Source: Ryuthela nishihirai (Eukaryota > Arthropoda > Arachnida > Araneae > Heptathelidae). Taken from it: a DNA stretch of 64,000 nucleotides. Positions 26,253 to 38,500 of this stretch are shown here, piece by piece. The stretch covers positions 21,451,283 through 21,515,282 of the forward strand of contig JAWZYU010000017.1 of the NCBI GenBank assembly GCA_038380435.1, read 5' to 3'. The notes under the pieces were generated by a model. That model saw only the letters and a list, made by a program, of their open reading frames with translations. It searched no databases and was not told where the DNA came from. Every line of letters begins with the position of its first letter. Within the stretch, counting starts at the first letter, position 1. The position numbers and the translations under genes are program-made.

Positions 26253-29044
26253 TTTGTATGTATGTTTTGCATATTTTTATCACAATCTAACCGAATTTGG
26301 CTGAAATTCTTAAAACCTCTTAAGATATCTAACCATATTTTAAAAGTCTCCATGATATTAGGAACCATTTATCTGTTTGACATAGGAGTTTTGCTTCCCA
26401 AACTTCCTTCTTGCAAAAAAAAGATATTTTAAATAGTAAAGCTAGGTCCAGTAAATTATGTATACAGCTTCCTCTTACTGTAACTTAAAGCAACATAAGA
26501 GTTAATTTCTCATTTTTGCTCATTTTCTTTAATGCTTTCATATATATATAAGTACAGTACCAAATATTATTGTGTAGTCATGTTCCAAAAATTACACATC
26601 AACTAAAATAAAACATCCTCTCAACCTCCCCCCCCCCAAAAAAAAGGAGGGAGGGTTACATGTAAGCAATTGCCAAGCATTAGGTGACTTATCTTGAATG
26701 AAACCTTCTGAAATGAGGAGTATCATTGGGTACCTCAAATTATGTTCTCCCCTTTCTGCTCCCCACAAAAGGGAAGGAAAATTTCACTAAGGTTAATTAT
26801 AACAAACTATGCCAAATAAAAGCTTGATATATAGGGATATTCATGTATCAAAAGTTTAATGAAAGCCATACACTTTAATAGCAGTTGAAAAAAAATTTCT
26901 GTCCCGAATTGAAACGTGCTACAAATATGAAAAAAAAAGGCTAAAGAGACTATTCTATAGTTTTTGTCCCTCTTACGTTTGAAAAACTAGACTCGCATAT
27001 AACACATGGATGAAAATGGAAGAATTTGCTTATATCAGCAGATTATTTGTATTAAATGTAATTAAAGGTGAAAGGTATTCCATCACATTATAAAAGTTTG
27101 GTTAATAGCAGAATTTTAATATCGCATACAAATCTACAAGTATAATCGTTTAAAACCCTTAAAAACTGGAATTATCATAAAATTTTGAAAATCACTTTAA
27201 AACATACAATAAAATGAGCAATAAAAAACTAGCAGATGTTTATAAACTACTTCACAGTGATATTTCTATTACTTCATTTCGATACAAATGTAGAAAACTG
27301 GCAGAATAATAAAGTACCTAATAAAACTCAGGCAAAGAAAAAAACATCCATTATTCAAAAAGAGTGAAAGTACATATACTAAATGCCACATCCCCAGATA
27401 ACTACTTTTTATGTTTATATTATTTTTAAAAATGTCACAAGGGGTGATATGAGGCAAAATAATTACAATCTATTTACATGTCTGTCAAATTGTGTAAAAA
27501 ATATGTGCAAGAATGAAAGCAAAAATGGCAGGTGCAAATTACTGCATTACATATTTGGACACTTCAAATATCTGTATGTTTATGTATTTTCATACACAAA
27601 AGAAAAAAAGTAAATAAATATGATATGGAACTTAAAATAGAGGACAATAGAAATCAAATGCTTCCTTGAAATTGGTAAATAGAATAGGTGCATAACTCCC
27701 AAATTTAAACATATTTTTGAATCCTGATAAGTTCAAAAACAGAACTGGGTTAGAATTTTAAATTATTTTTTACCTCAAAGCCACTGCACTGATATCTATG
27801 CATTCATTTTATATGACTATAGTATAACTTACAGCTGATAACTATATAATTCTATATTATATAACAACATGTATGTATGCATGATGCCTGACCATAAAAA
27901 ACATGCTACAAATTTCCATTTTGTGTTCAAGATTATGAATATTATAGCAAAACAAATTAATCTTTGATTAGATAGAAAGCCATAACTCTGCATTCAGCCT
28001 ATTCGTTTGCTACTGTACAAAGATGTTACAATAATTGCTTCATGCAACCCAAAAAGGACATAAATCACATACAGTAAGTCCTCGACTTATACAGTTAATT
28101 TGTTCCAAAGATTTCTGTGCAAGTTGAAAAACAGCACAAGTCAAATGGTGCTTAAATATGATGTATTTTTGACATATATGTTCATTTCAAAATATTATTA
28201 AATCTAAACAGGTTCTGCTTACTTAAAGAAAACTTTATTCTAATCTGTTTTATGTATTGACCTATATTGTAGTCTCATCACTTTTACATTTCTCAGACAT
28301 ACTGTATTTAGGGTTTACATTTTGTTTACAATTAAGTACACTTTACTAACAAGACACAACTTGTGCTCAAAGAAACAAAATGGTGATGACACTATCAGCT
28401 GTGCATTAGCTTACTAGGAACATAATAGGTGCATCATCTATTATGTTCAAAGTGACGCTTGGTAGATGGCATTGCTAGTCATAAGTTGAAGTACTGCAAC
28501 CGTGTACGAATCTGCATAAGGACACACTACTGAAAATCTACCATTTCTGACTTATGCCCTTTATCAGATGGCAGCATCAATATATTTGTTGCATGAACAG
28601 GGATAAGGAGATTCAGAAAATTCTGACAAGTTATCAGTTTTTTACTACAAGCCAGAGTAAAGGCATAGCACCAAGAGGAGAGCACAAAACATTTTCCTGC
28701 TTATATATGCATTACAAAAAAAAAGCACAAAATGAAATTAACGATACTGTATTCAAAGGTGAAAGCTGATACTCTTTCCCCTGGAAATATTTGACTGTTG
28801 TAATTTTCCCTAGCTTAAAAAGAAACAAGCCACACCAGGAAATTCACTCACCAGTGCGAGAGTAGATTTCCCCAACCCTGAACATGAGAAATATTAAAAT
28901 GTCAATATCAACAATATGTTTTATATCCCAGACATCTAGCTTTTAACTAGATATGTATAATTGTGGATCAAACAATTTAAACATTTTAATTTGAAGCAGA
29001 TCTTTTTATTATATTGTTACATATAAGAAGCTTAATGAGAGTTC
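26253..29044. other. Intergenic between IDH3G and TMA7
   Basis: Mostly AT-rich. 26450-26510 matches repeat C (CAGCTTCCTCTTACTGTAAC). 26690-26790 resembles units of the 49.5-51.2 kb array (CTCCCCACAAAAG core). 28074-28499 may be a small mariner/pogo-type MITE (ends CAGTAAGTCCTCGACTTATA and a diverged inverted match near 28476-28497). No gene is supported. Confidence 0.45.
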
Positions 29045-29050
29045 TTTATT
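29045..29050 (-). terminator. Candidate TMA7 polyadenylation signal
   Basis: AATAAA on the minus strand, about 500 nt after the TMA7 stop. In DNA this AT-rich the hexamer is common, so this is only one candidate. Confidence 0.3.
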
Positions 29051-29551
29051 AAAGTTGAGAATATATGAACATGGAACACATGCCTCCGCGTGCAAATATA
29101 CTATATCTTACATAGAACATAGTTTGGAAATGATCCAAGATGTCTAAAGGAACTTGAGTAATCAGGAAATATAAATAAATTAACTATCAGTGAGTAATAA
29201 TGAAGTATGTTTTTAAATAGATAAATGAACTATCAGTGAATAATACTGAAGTATGTTTTAAGCTTTCAGTATCAGCTCCATATTAAATATATGCATATAC
29301 ACAAACAGTTATAACCAATGCATTAAAATTTAGCCCTTTCGGAAACATCTAAAACTACAATTCTCAAAATTCTAAGCCTGATGGAACATGTTTTCAAAAG
29401 TGAAATTCATATATAATGTTACAAATCAAACGTCTAAAAAAAATGGAGTTTTTGCCAAAATTGAATCTATACAACACATGCAGCTTGCTGGTGCTAAACA
29501 GTTCGAGAAATATTGTTCTAAAGTGGGACTTTACCTTTCATTTATGGATAA

Positions 29552-29586
29552 CTATTTTTTGCCAGATTTCTTTATTCCACCTGAAA
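29552..29586 (-). CDS. TMA7: TMA7 coding exon 4 (GGIKKSGKK terminus)
   Basis: 35 nt completing a Val codon, then SGGIKKSGKK and TAG (29554-29552). The acceptor is TTTTTTAG on the minus strand. A second AG lies four bases further in (TTTCAG), but only the first keeps the frame. Confidence 0.95.
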
Positions 29587-32500
29587 CTAAAAAATAGTAA
29601 TTTAACTAAAAATTCAATTTTTTTATATTAATCATTTATTTCAATAGATTCAAATACATTCTGTACATAAGGAGTAATAGTAAATTACACATACACTTTT
29701 AACCCTTCCACAGCATGAAAAACTGGTTTACAACCAGAGGCCAAGCTATTTTTTAATATGCTGCCCCCCCCCCCCCCAAAAAAAAAAAAACTTTAGAACT
29801 TTTTGCCAAATGAAAGGAATTGTGGCATATTATATGCCAATCAGGATTTAATTCTGGATTTTCTGAAATTGAAATATTTAACACACAAAACTAGTTTTAT
29901 TTCAATAGCACTATTTAGAGTCATATAGTAAAAAATTGCATATGACAATGCAAATAAAAATTTATTTTAAAAAATTAATAGACTGAAATAATTATAATAC
30001 AAATGAATAGGAAGGCTATTTATTCCTGAATAACAGAAAAATAAAGTTTAACTGAAACAAGAGAATTACTCAGTAATTATCATAGGAAAATGCCCTATAG
30101 GCAAGAAACACTTCTGTCTCCAAAGCAGTCCAGTGGGTCCCCTACCCCCAACCTTTTCTGGGACTTCAGCATTCTTGTGACCTGGCCATTTAGTCCTGCG
30201 TGTGCAAAAAAAAAGTGCTGCACAAAGCTGTAATTAAAGACTTCTTATTTGATAGTAATCATGAATACTGTATTCATCAGCATAAGTTGTTTTTTACTTG
30301 AAATTACAATAAAAAGTCCATTAAATATTAATTAAAAATAGGGACCAATACTTAACTTTAAGGAAAACATATTTTTTTCATTGTTTATACAATGGTCATT
30401 TATTTTTACTCTCTGATCACCCCCCCCTTAAATAGTTTTTATTGGGTTGTTGCAAATGAAATGGCTGTTGAGTGACGTCAGGTTTCTACTGGTTGCGGAA
30501 GAAAGCAAGTGCTGAGGTTTATGCAATTTTTTATGTCATGTGGCAATGTCACACGTGGTATTTGTTTTGTTCAATGAACATTAAACATTGAATACTACCG
30601 ACATCAAGTCAATCATGGAACCCAGTCAATTAAGGTTGCTATACCTTTACGAGTTCAAATTGGGAAATTCTGCAGCAGCTGCAGTAAAAAACATCAATAA
30701 AACATTCAGTGGAGGAACAACTAACGAGGGATCCACTCGCCGTTGATTCGCAAAATTTCGCTCAGTAGATTTGAGGCTACTAAACGAACCCCATGGCCAT
30801 CGTCCTTCCTCCATTGATTCGAATGAATTAAAGGATTTAATCGAATCAGATCCACAACAATCTGTAATTGGTTGGTTGGTTGTTTGGGGTTTTTTGGCGC
30901 AATAGCAACTAAGGCTATATTGCGCCAAACAAACGATAAAAAGGGTAAAAGACATGAAACCCTCAACCAAAGTTAAAAAGAACACAAACGAAACGACACA
31001 AAATCAATAAGTAAAAAGTGTAAAAGAAACAACAAGAGTAGAAGTTAACAATAAAAATGGGTGTATAGGACCTATGTAAAATTCCAAACAAGAGTAAAAC
31101 TAGAAAATATAGTAAAAATCAGAGACGTGTAAAATAACCAGTAAAACGTAAAAAGTCAAAAACAGGAGTTAAAAACGATTCATCAGATAAAAGATGGCCG
31201 AGTGTAAGAGGCTCAGCCATAAAATTGTGGAAATTAAAATACAATTTACGTTCAAGGTTAAAAGCTGGACACTGAATTAAAATATGTTTCACAGTTAAAA
31301 CGGTGTCACAAAACTCGCACTCAGGTACTGCGTCCGCCTTAAGTAGAAAAGAGTGAGTTAAAAACGAGTGACCTAAGCGGAGCCGAGCAAGGACAACTTC
31401 CTCCTTACGATTCCTGCGGTAACAAGACTGCCACGGTTTGACGATAGGTTTGATCTCAAAGAGCTTGTTGGTAAGCTGTTCTGACCAAGATCTCTGCCAC
31501 TGTGCCCGGAGCTCGGTGGAAAAACGCTGCCAGAAATCCACATATGGAACCGGCAACGGAGAGTCGGACAGGGGCGTGGCTGACCTGGCAGCAGAATCTG
31601 CCAAATCATTGCCCCTGATTCCGACATGACCGGGCACCCAACAGAAGAGAATCGTGGTGGTGGCTGCCAGACGATGGAGTTGCTGGTGGATCTTGGAGAG
31701 AACAGGGTGAGGCCGATGCCTCACCGAGATCAAAGCCTGTAGCGAGCTAAGCGAGTCGGTGTAAAGCACACACCGACGATGATGCTTAGCTGCTATATGG
31801 TCCAAGGCAATGCTGATAGCATGCAACTCAGCAGTGAAGATGGAACACTGCAGTGGGATCTGGTCTGCAATGATTACATCACAGCAGACCATGGCTGATC
31901 CCACAGAAGTGCCGGACTTCGAGCCATCTGTGAAGACAGGCAAGAAGTCCGGGTGCGCAGCACGATGGCTGGCAAAGAGTTGCCGGTACACACAGTCGGG
32001 TGTAAAGGCCTTCCCCGTCCTGCACAGGGAAAAATCGCAGGAAGGGGAAACAGCGAGCCAAGGTGGAAGTGGCTCAGCTGTCGACTGTGCGATGCTATCG
32101 AGACTGGTGTTGATGTCTCGCAGGTAACCTCGGACACGCAAACCGAAAGGACGAATGGCAGTCGGCCGATTCTGGTATAACATTTCCCACCTGGGACTGA
32201 AAACGCAGTCCCAAGTGGGATGGCCTGGCAGGGATCGCAATTTTGATGCATACTGTAGGGACAACTGCTGACGGCGAATAGATAAAGATGGTTCATCGGT
32301 CTCAACGTAGAGACTCTGGACCGGTGAAGTGCGGAAGGCCCCCGTGCACACACGGAGGGCCTGATGATGGAGTGGGTCCAGCACTTTCACCACCGAATCC
32401 CGGGCGGAGTCATACACCTGGGATCCGTAGTCCAGTTTCGACCGGACAAGTGCACGGTAAAGGCGGAGCAAAGAACATCGGTCCGCCCCCCAAGAGAGGG

Positions 32501-35500
32501 AGGAGAGGACCTTGATGATGTTCAATGCCCGCGTGCACTTGGACCTGAGATGTCGAATATGAGATAAAAAGGTCCAACAATCTGTAAGAGAGATCACTCA
32601 GACATGTACACTTTAGATAAATATACACTTTTCAACTGTTTCACGGCACTTGGCAATAATACTTGGCCGAAAGGACGAATGGCAGTCGGCCGATTCTGGT
32701 ATAACATTTCCCACCTGGGACTGAAAACGCAGTCCCAAGTGGGATGGCCTGGCAGGGATCGCAATTTTGATGCATACTGTAGGGACAACTGCTGACGGCG
32801 AATAGATAAAGATGGTTCATCGGTCTCAACGTAGAGACTCTGGACCGGTGAAGTGCGGAAGGCCCCCGTGCACACACGGAGGGCCTGATGATGGAGTGGG
32901 TCCAGCACTTTCACCACCGAATCCCGGGCGGAGTCATACACCTGGGATCCGTAGTCCAGTTTCGACCGGACAAGTGCACGGTAAAGGCGGAGCAAAGAAC
33001 ATCGGTCCGCCCCCCAAGAGAGGGAGGAGAGGACCTTGATGATGTTCAATGCCCGCGTGCACTTGGACCTGAGATGTCGAATATGAGATAAAAAGGTCCA
33101 ACAATCTGTAAGAGAGATCACTCAGACATGTACACTTTAGATAAATATACACTTTTCAACTGTTTCACGGCACTTGGCAATAATAGGAAAAGTAAGGAAG
33201 CTCAAAAAGTGGGTACCTCACGAACTCACTGATGAAAACAAAGCATGCCATTTGGAAGTGTGCTCTTCTCTCTTAAGAAGAAGTAAAGAAGAAAGGTTCC
33301 TGCAACGAATTGTGACTGTGGATGAGAAGTGGATATTCTACGACAATCGTACACGTTTGTCACAGTGGTTGGGAGTGAAAGATGATCCAGGAAGAGGCCC
33401 CGACACACGCGAACAAGGCAAGATTGTGAGGTGTTCTTAATTACTCCAAAGGCACCTTTGCATCCAAAGAAGATGTTTACTGTTTGGTGATCTTCTACTG
33501 GTGTTATTCACTACTCATTCCTTCCACGAAGTGAAACGATAAGTGCAGCTCGATATTGTACAGATATGTGGCAAATGCATGACAAATTGTGCCTTAAGCA
33601 ACCAGCACTTGTGAATAGACATGGAGTCCTATTGCTTCAGGATAATGCCCGACTACATACGGCAGTGTCAACCATACAGCAAATCAACAATTTGGGATAC
33701 GAAATTGTGCCTCATCCTCCATACTCTCCTGACATTTCCCCAACAGATTAACATTTTTTGTCCAAGAAATGCTTTGCCAACAATGCATCAATTGATCAGG
33801 CAGTAGAGGATTTCATCACTTCCAGAGACACTGATTTTTACAAATATGGTATAAATGACCTTGTCACACGTTGGCAACAATGCATTGATGCTGCTGGAGA
33901 TTAAACAGGTATTCTTCTTCTTTTTATTCTCTTCTTTTTCAATCGTCCTTAAAATCAGCCATTTCATTTGCAACAACCCGATACAATGATGAAAAAAATA
34001 AACTTCTCAGACTATATTATGAATACAAATTACAAGAGTAACATTTGAAATTAACAATCATTTTATTAAGCTTCAATACACAGCTCATTCAAAGACTTAA
34101 TTACCCAAATATATTTCACTATTGGTTGAAGCTAAAAGAAAATAATCACGTTGAGTGTTAAAATGGTAATGGTAGGTGCTTCTTTGTCTTGAAAGTTTTA
34201 TTCTTGCTAGATTGATTAGCAATGTTGACAAAGCAATTTCACGAACTTTTTGAAAGAAGCAGAGTCTTAATATTGTCTGTGAAATGATTATTATGCACTA
34301 ACACTTTCAACACAACTGCTGAATCTTCAGGTTTGAGAGTTGATTTCCTTCTGCATTGCACCATGCTAGTTGTTGCTGCCTCCGGTGGGTGCGAGTGTTT
34401 CTTTATTGCTTTGTGCAAGTTTAGTGTTCAAAAGTTATTCAAAAGTGTTAATTTTGTACAATCTTCCATGCTGTTAGAGGGGCTGGGGGGTATCAATATA
34501 TATAGCCCCTCAAGCAGCTGCTTGCCACAGAGGTCTGACAGGAGCCTGTCAGTTTTACATTAAAGCAAAATTATTTGTTGTGATAAACTAGTATTTCTGT
34601 GCAAATAATTTTTGTTTGGGTTTTTTTTTATTAGTTACAGCTACTTTGAACTGAAAAAAAAAACACTCCACAATTTTGACCAAGAATTCATTATTAGAAC
34701 AAAAAATAAAATTCCAACTAGCATACACAGAAATTCTAGAAATTTACCACAGCAAGAAATTATAACTGTAACATTCAGACATTCCAGCAGCATGGGAAAT
34801 TCTACTAAATGAACACTCTTCAATAAAGATAAACTGTCAAAACTATCAGCAAATAATAATCTTTCAGAAAATATTGGGACTACTTCAAAAAACATAATTA
34901 TTTCATCAACCAATATTCCTACTTCACCTACTGCAAAGAAAATCTCCAATGCAAAAAAAATCATCTACTATTGAGTTTAAACTATATAACAATTTTAGCT
35001 AATGGATATTATAAACTTTATTCCAAGATTGTGAGGTGTTCTTAATATCATTTGTTGATTGAGAATTGAATTGTCCAAAGAAGGATATTATATTCTTCAT
35101 TTGATTAAATTGAGCTAGGCTGGATTAATTCAATAGGAAGAGCACCTAGCATGTCATTAGGTTATGGGTTTGGTACCACTGCTGCACAAACTTCATCAAC
35201 TATTATAGTGAAATATATTTATATACAGTTGAACTTGGTTGTAATGAGCATGGGAATTTCGAGGTAATGGCTGTAACGAGCAAAAAGCCATAATGATTTT
35301 AATTTCACACATTCCCACACAATTGCTCATTTTTATGATGAGCATACTACACAGATACACCGCACAATTTTTGGTAACTATGGAAACATGCAAACATTCT
35401 TAATTGCTTGGGTAGTCTGAAAATTGCAACCAATTCTTGGAATAGACAAAAATGAAATGGTGACTTAGCTTTTATGACCTAACCTTGTCCTTGGGGATTG

Positions 35501-38500
35501 TCCCCACTCTGCCTACCTCTCCAGTGCCTAGCCTCTCCCTGCTCCCCCACTTTAGCCAAACACCACAACTGTAAAATCAGTTAGAAATGAACCCTTCTGT
35601 CAAAAACATGTCCAAAGAAAGTGTCTCTCGATTCGCGAACAAGGCAAAATTATTCATGAGTTAGAACGTGGTGCAAAAAATGCTGGTGTGTAAAAAGTTT
35701 TCTTTGTCCTCTTCAACAGTATCGACATTGTGGAAGAATTAAGATATTTGCATATTGGCAGTGGAAAGCAACACAACCGAAACATAAAAATATAGAAAGT
35801 GTGAGCTTACAAACATCGATAAAGCAATGCACATTAGTCAATTTTTTTGAAGGAACTGAGGTAAATAATGACTTTTAATGTGTTGTGTTTTAAGGAAAAT
35901 TTTGAGAAATATCAAAATGAAATCTTTAACACAAACATCAATTTTAAGATTAATAAATAAAAGGACCAATTGAAATGTATTTATTATTAATTAGCATTGT
36001 TTTTAATTATGGAGAAATAAATTGTGTTTAATATTATTATATTATAGTTTATAGAAGTATATTAATACAAATAATATTGTAGGTATGTAATTATATTTTC
36101 TCTCTCTAATATTTCTTTTGTTTTTTGAATCTATCTTTTTATCAAGATAGAGAATTAAAAAAAAGTAGGAGGTAGATTTAACTCATCACCAATATAGTGT
36201 GCAATGGATAACCATTACACACTATGCTGGTGATGAGTTAAATTTACCTCCTACTACCTAACGAGGAAATTTGGTCAGTCCCCTGGTGCTAATTATAACC
36301 AAGTTTGACTGTAATTATTTTACTGAATACAATTAAATTAGAAGTAGGAGTAAATAGCCTCTGTGTTTCACACTTCCACAACACTTTTCAGTTAACCTTT
36401 ATACCATTTTACGCAGTGAAATCATGGCTCTTTTTGTAGACTTAGACCTTTAATCATAATGAGTATTTTTCCCATATAAATCTGAAAAAACACATTTGCT
36501 TAAAATTAACCAGCTGATGAAGCAATACTCAAAGGAATAAGTGTTAATTATTTTTGCCTGAAATTAATATATGGATCACTAATCAATCAAACATCACATA
36601 TATATGTGACCATGCCACAATTCTTTGTCACTACTCTCACACTTAAACAGTTTCCTACCAAAAAAGCAGTCTCTAGGAGAGCTAGGAGGGATTATGTGTG
36701 ATTCAGTAGATACAGGGATGCCATAAATAATATATAAAGAGTTCACATATGAAACAATACCTTAGACAGAAAAAATAACATCAATGCTATATACAGGAAT
36801 ATTTTCCTGCAACCTACATTCACATTATCATTTCTTCAATTTCATTCATTTCAATTCACCTCTAACAGGCTACCCAAATGGTGGTTTATAGGTCATACCC
36901 AGCCTGGGAAAAAAATTTGGCCTGTGGAAGTTGTATGAAAAAAAAAAGAATTGCATGTTTTCCTTAAATAAATGTGGAAAACAAATAAATGAAAAAAAGA
37001 AATTATGCCTATATTGTATTTTAAAACAGAAATGAAATTTTTGTTAATTTTTTCACCTGTGGACCATGTACATTTTTTGTTTCCACTTCTGACCAACAAA
37101 AAAAAAGTCAATAATTGAAAAAATAAAAATCAGATTCACTTGAAAATTCAATTGAGTAGCCATGCAATACCCTACAACATGTGAATCATTTGGAGACCAT
37201 CATCAGCATTTGAGTTCAAATGAAATTAAGTCATTCCATCTGTTCTCTCTTCTTTACTCTATCACACACTGGGTTCTCTCTTTTTATTACCGCATTACAC
37301 AAGGGAGCCATGTGCCCCCCCCCCCCCCCAATGCTATTAAGGTATAAAGGGGACAAAAATTAAACTTTAAAGTTGTGCATATTTCACACATTTTTCAATG
37401 TTTTTTTGAAACTCTGAAACAGATGGGAAACTGTAATGGTCAGTCATTACCCTCCCCTCAATTTTTTCTAGATCCAGGCCTTATTATATTTGTATGGCTT
37501 TTATATTGAACTAAATCTTTCACTCATGTTCAAAATTGTATCTTGCTAGTTATACACATCTTTAAATAAAGGCATTTCCATTGAACGGCAATATTTGTCT
37601 CTTCTAAATGTGCCAGCTTTTTGATATGTTTTAGAAATTCATTTGCTTTAGTGCGAGTCTTGCACTGCATTAACTGAACACACTCGTTAAGCTGACCTCT
37701 AACAGTACTTAGCAACAAACCACAGCTTTTACTTCTGTTCAGCATTGCCAATCTCAACTAAATCAATAATTGCACCTTGAAGTAAAAATTATCATCTTTC
37801 ACAGTTCACTATTGTACAAGTGCTGATTTGGATTTCATTTTGCACAAGACTCAATATATAATTTGTATTTTTTAATTATAAAATAACATAGGGCAAAAAG
37901 ATACTTTTGCTCCCATGACTATATAAGCAAGAGGACAACTGTCCCTGTTACCCCGTAAAGTCAGCATCTATAATTTAAAGCAGTTTACAGTATTAGTTTA
38001 TTACTTTAGTCAAGTTGCAAAATCTTTTCACTGCAATTTTAATTTACCAACTCAGAAAAGTTTTAACCAGTTTTTTTCTTGATTGCACACTACTAACATT
38101 TTAGATCACAAACTAAATGCTAAAATATTTTACTCAATGCAAATATTGAATTAAACATCAGCCAAATAATTCCAGGAATGAACAGATAATATATTAGCAC
38201 TTTCTGAAATATTACATTTGCAATCATAAGTATTAAATTTAACTTGCAGTATATGAATTTTTAATGAAAATAGCATAATATATAATACATACCTAAAGGT
38301 CCTTTTTGTGCTGCTTTAGCTTGTGCTTCTTTAAGAGCTTTCTGTTGCTCTTTTTGCTTTTGTTTGAACTCGGCATCTTCCTATAAAGATTTAATCATAT
38401 ATAAAACTTTAATTACAACAAACTAACATTTTTAAATTAATGCATTAAACTGATAACCTTCAAAAGCGTTACATAGACTTTAAAGAAAATGACTGGTTTT

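Larger units (their letters stand above)
30615..33904 (+). pseudogene. mariner transposase, split by insertion
   Basis: The N-terminal part from ATG 30615 reads MEPSQLRLLYLYEFKLGNSA with a stop after STRR, then decayed sequence to the insertion point at 30867. The C-terminal part resumes after 33186: IGKVRKLKKWVPHELTDENK, then ERFLQRIVTVDEKWIFYDN. Next come VLLLQDNARLHTA, NLGYEIVPHPPYSPDISPTD and FITSRDTDFYKYGINDLVT-like sequence. The DD34D triad is present (VDEKW, LQDNA, SPTD with 34 residues between the last two). Frame breaks occur near 33420 and 33750. It is clearly inactive. Confidence 0.93.
30442..33981 (+). mobile_element. mariner transposon interrupted by a LINE and a tandem duplication
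   Basis: Terminal inverted repeats GGGTTGTTGCAAATGAAATG at both ends (one differing base just outside), with TA at 30440-30441 and 33982-33983. The original element would be about 1.3 kb. The excess is a 1.7-kb I-like LINE insertion plus a 524-bp duplication. Confidence 0.95.

Noticed and set aside
28850..28878. Exon-like segment on the minus strand (CAG|GGTTGGGG...CACTG|GTGAGT) with a phase compatible with TMA7 exon 3
   Set aside because: The conserved TMA7 terminus GGIKKSGKK is encoded at 29552-29586 with matching phase, so this downstream segment is not needed. It is short and lies past the stop codon.
31438..33091. Plus-strand ORFs of 60-105 codons over the LINE
   Set aside because: They are antisense to the GC-rich RNase H frame, whose domain content on the minus strand is clear.
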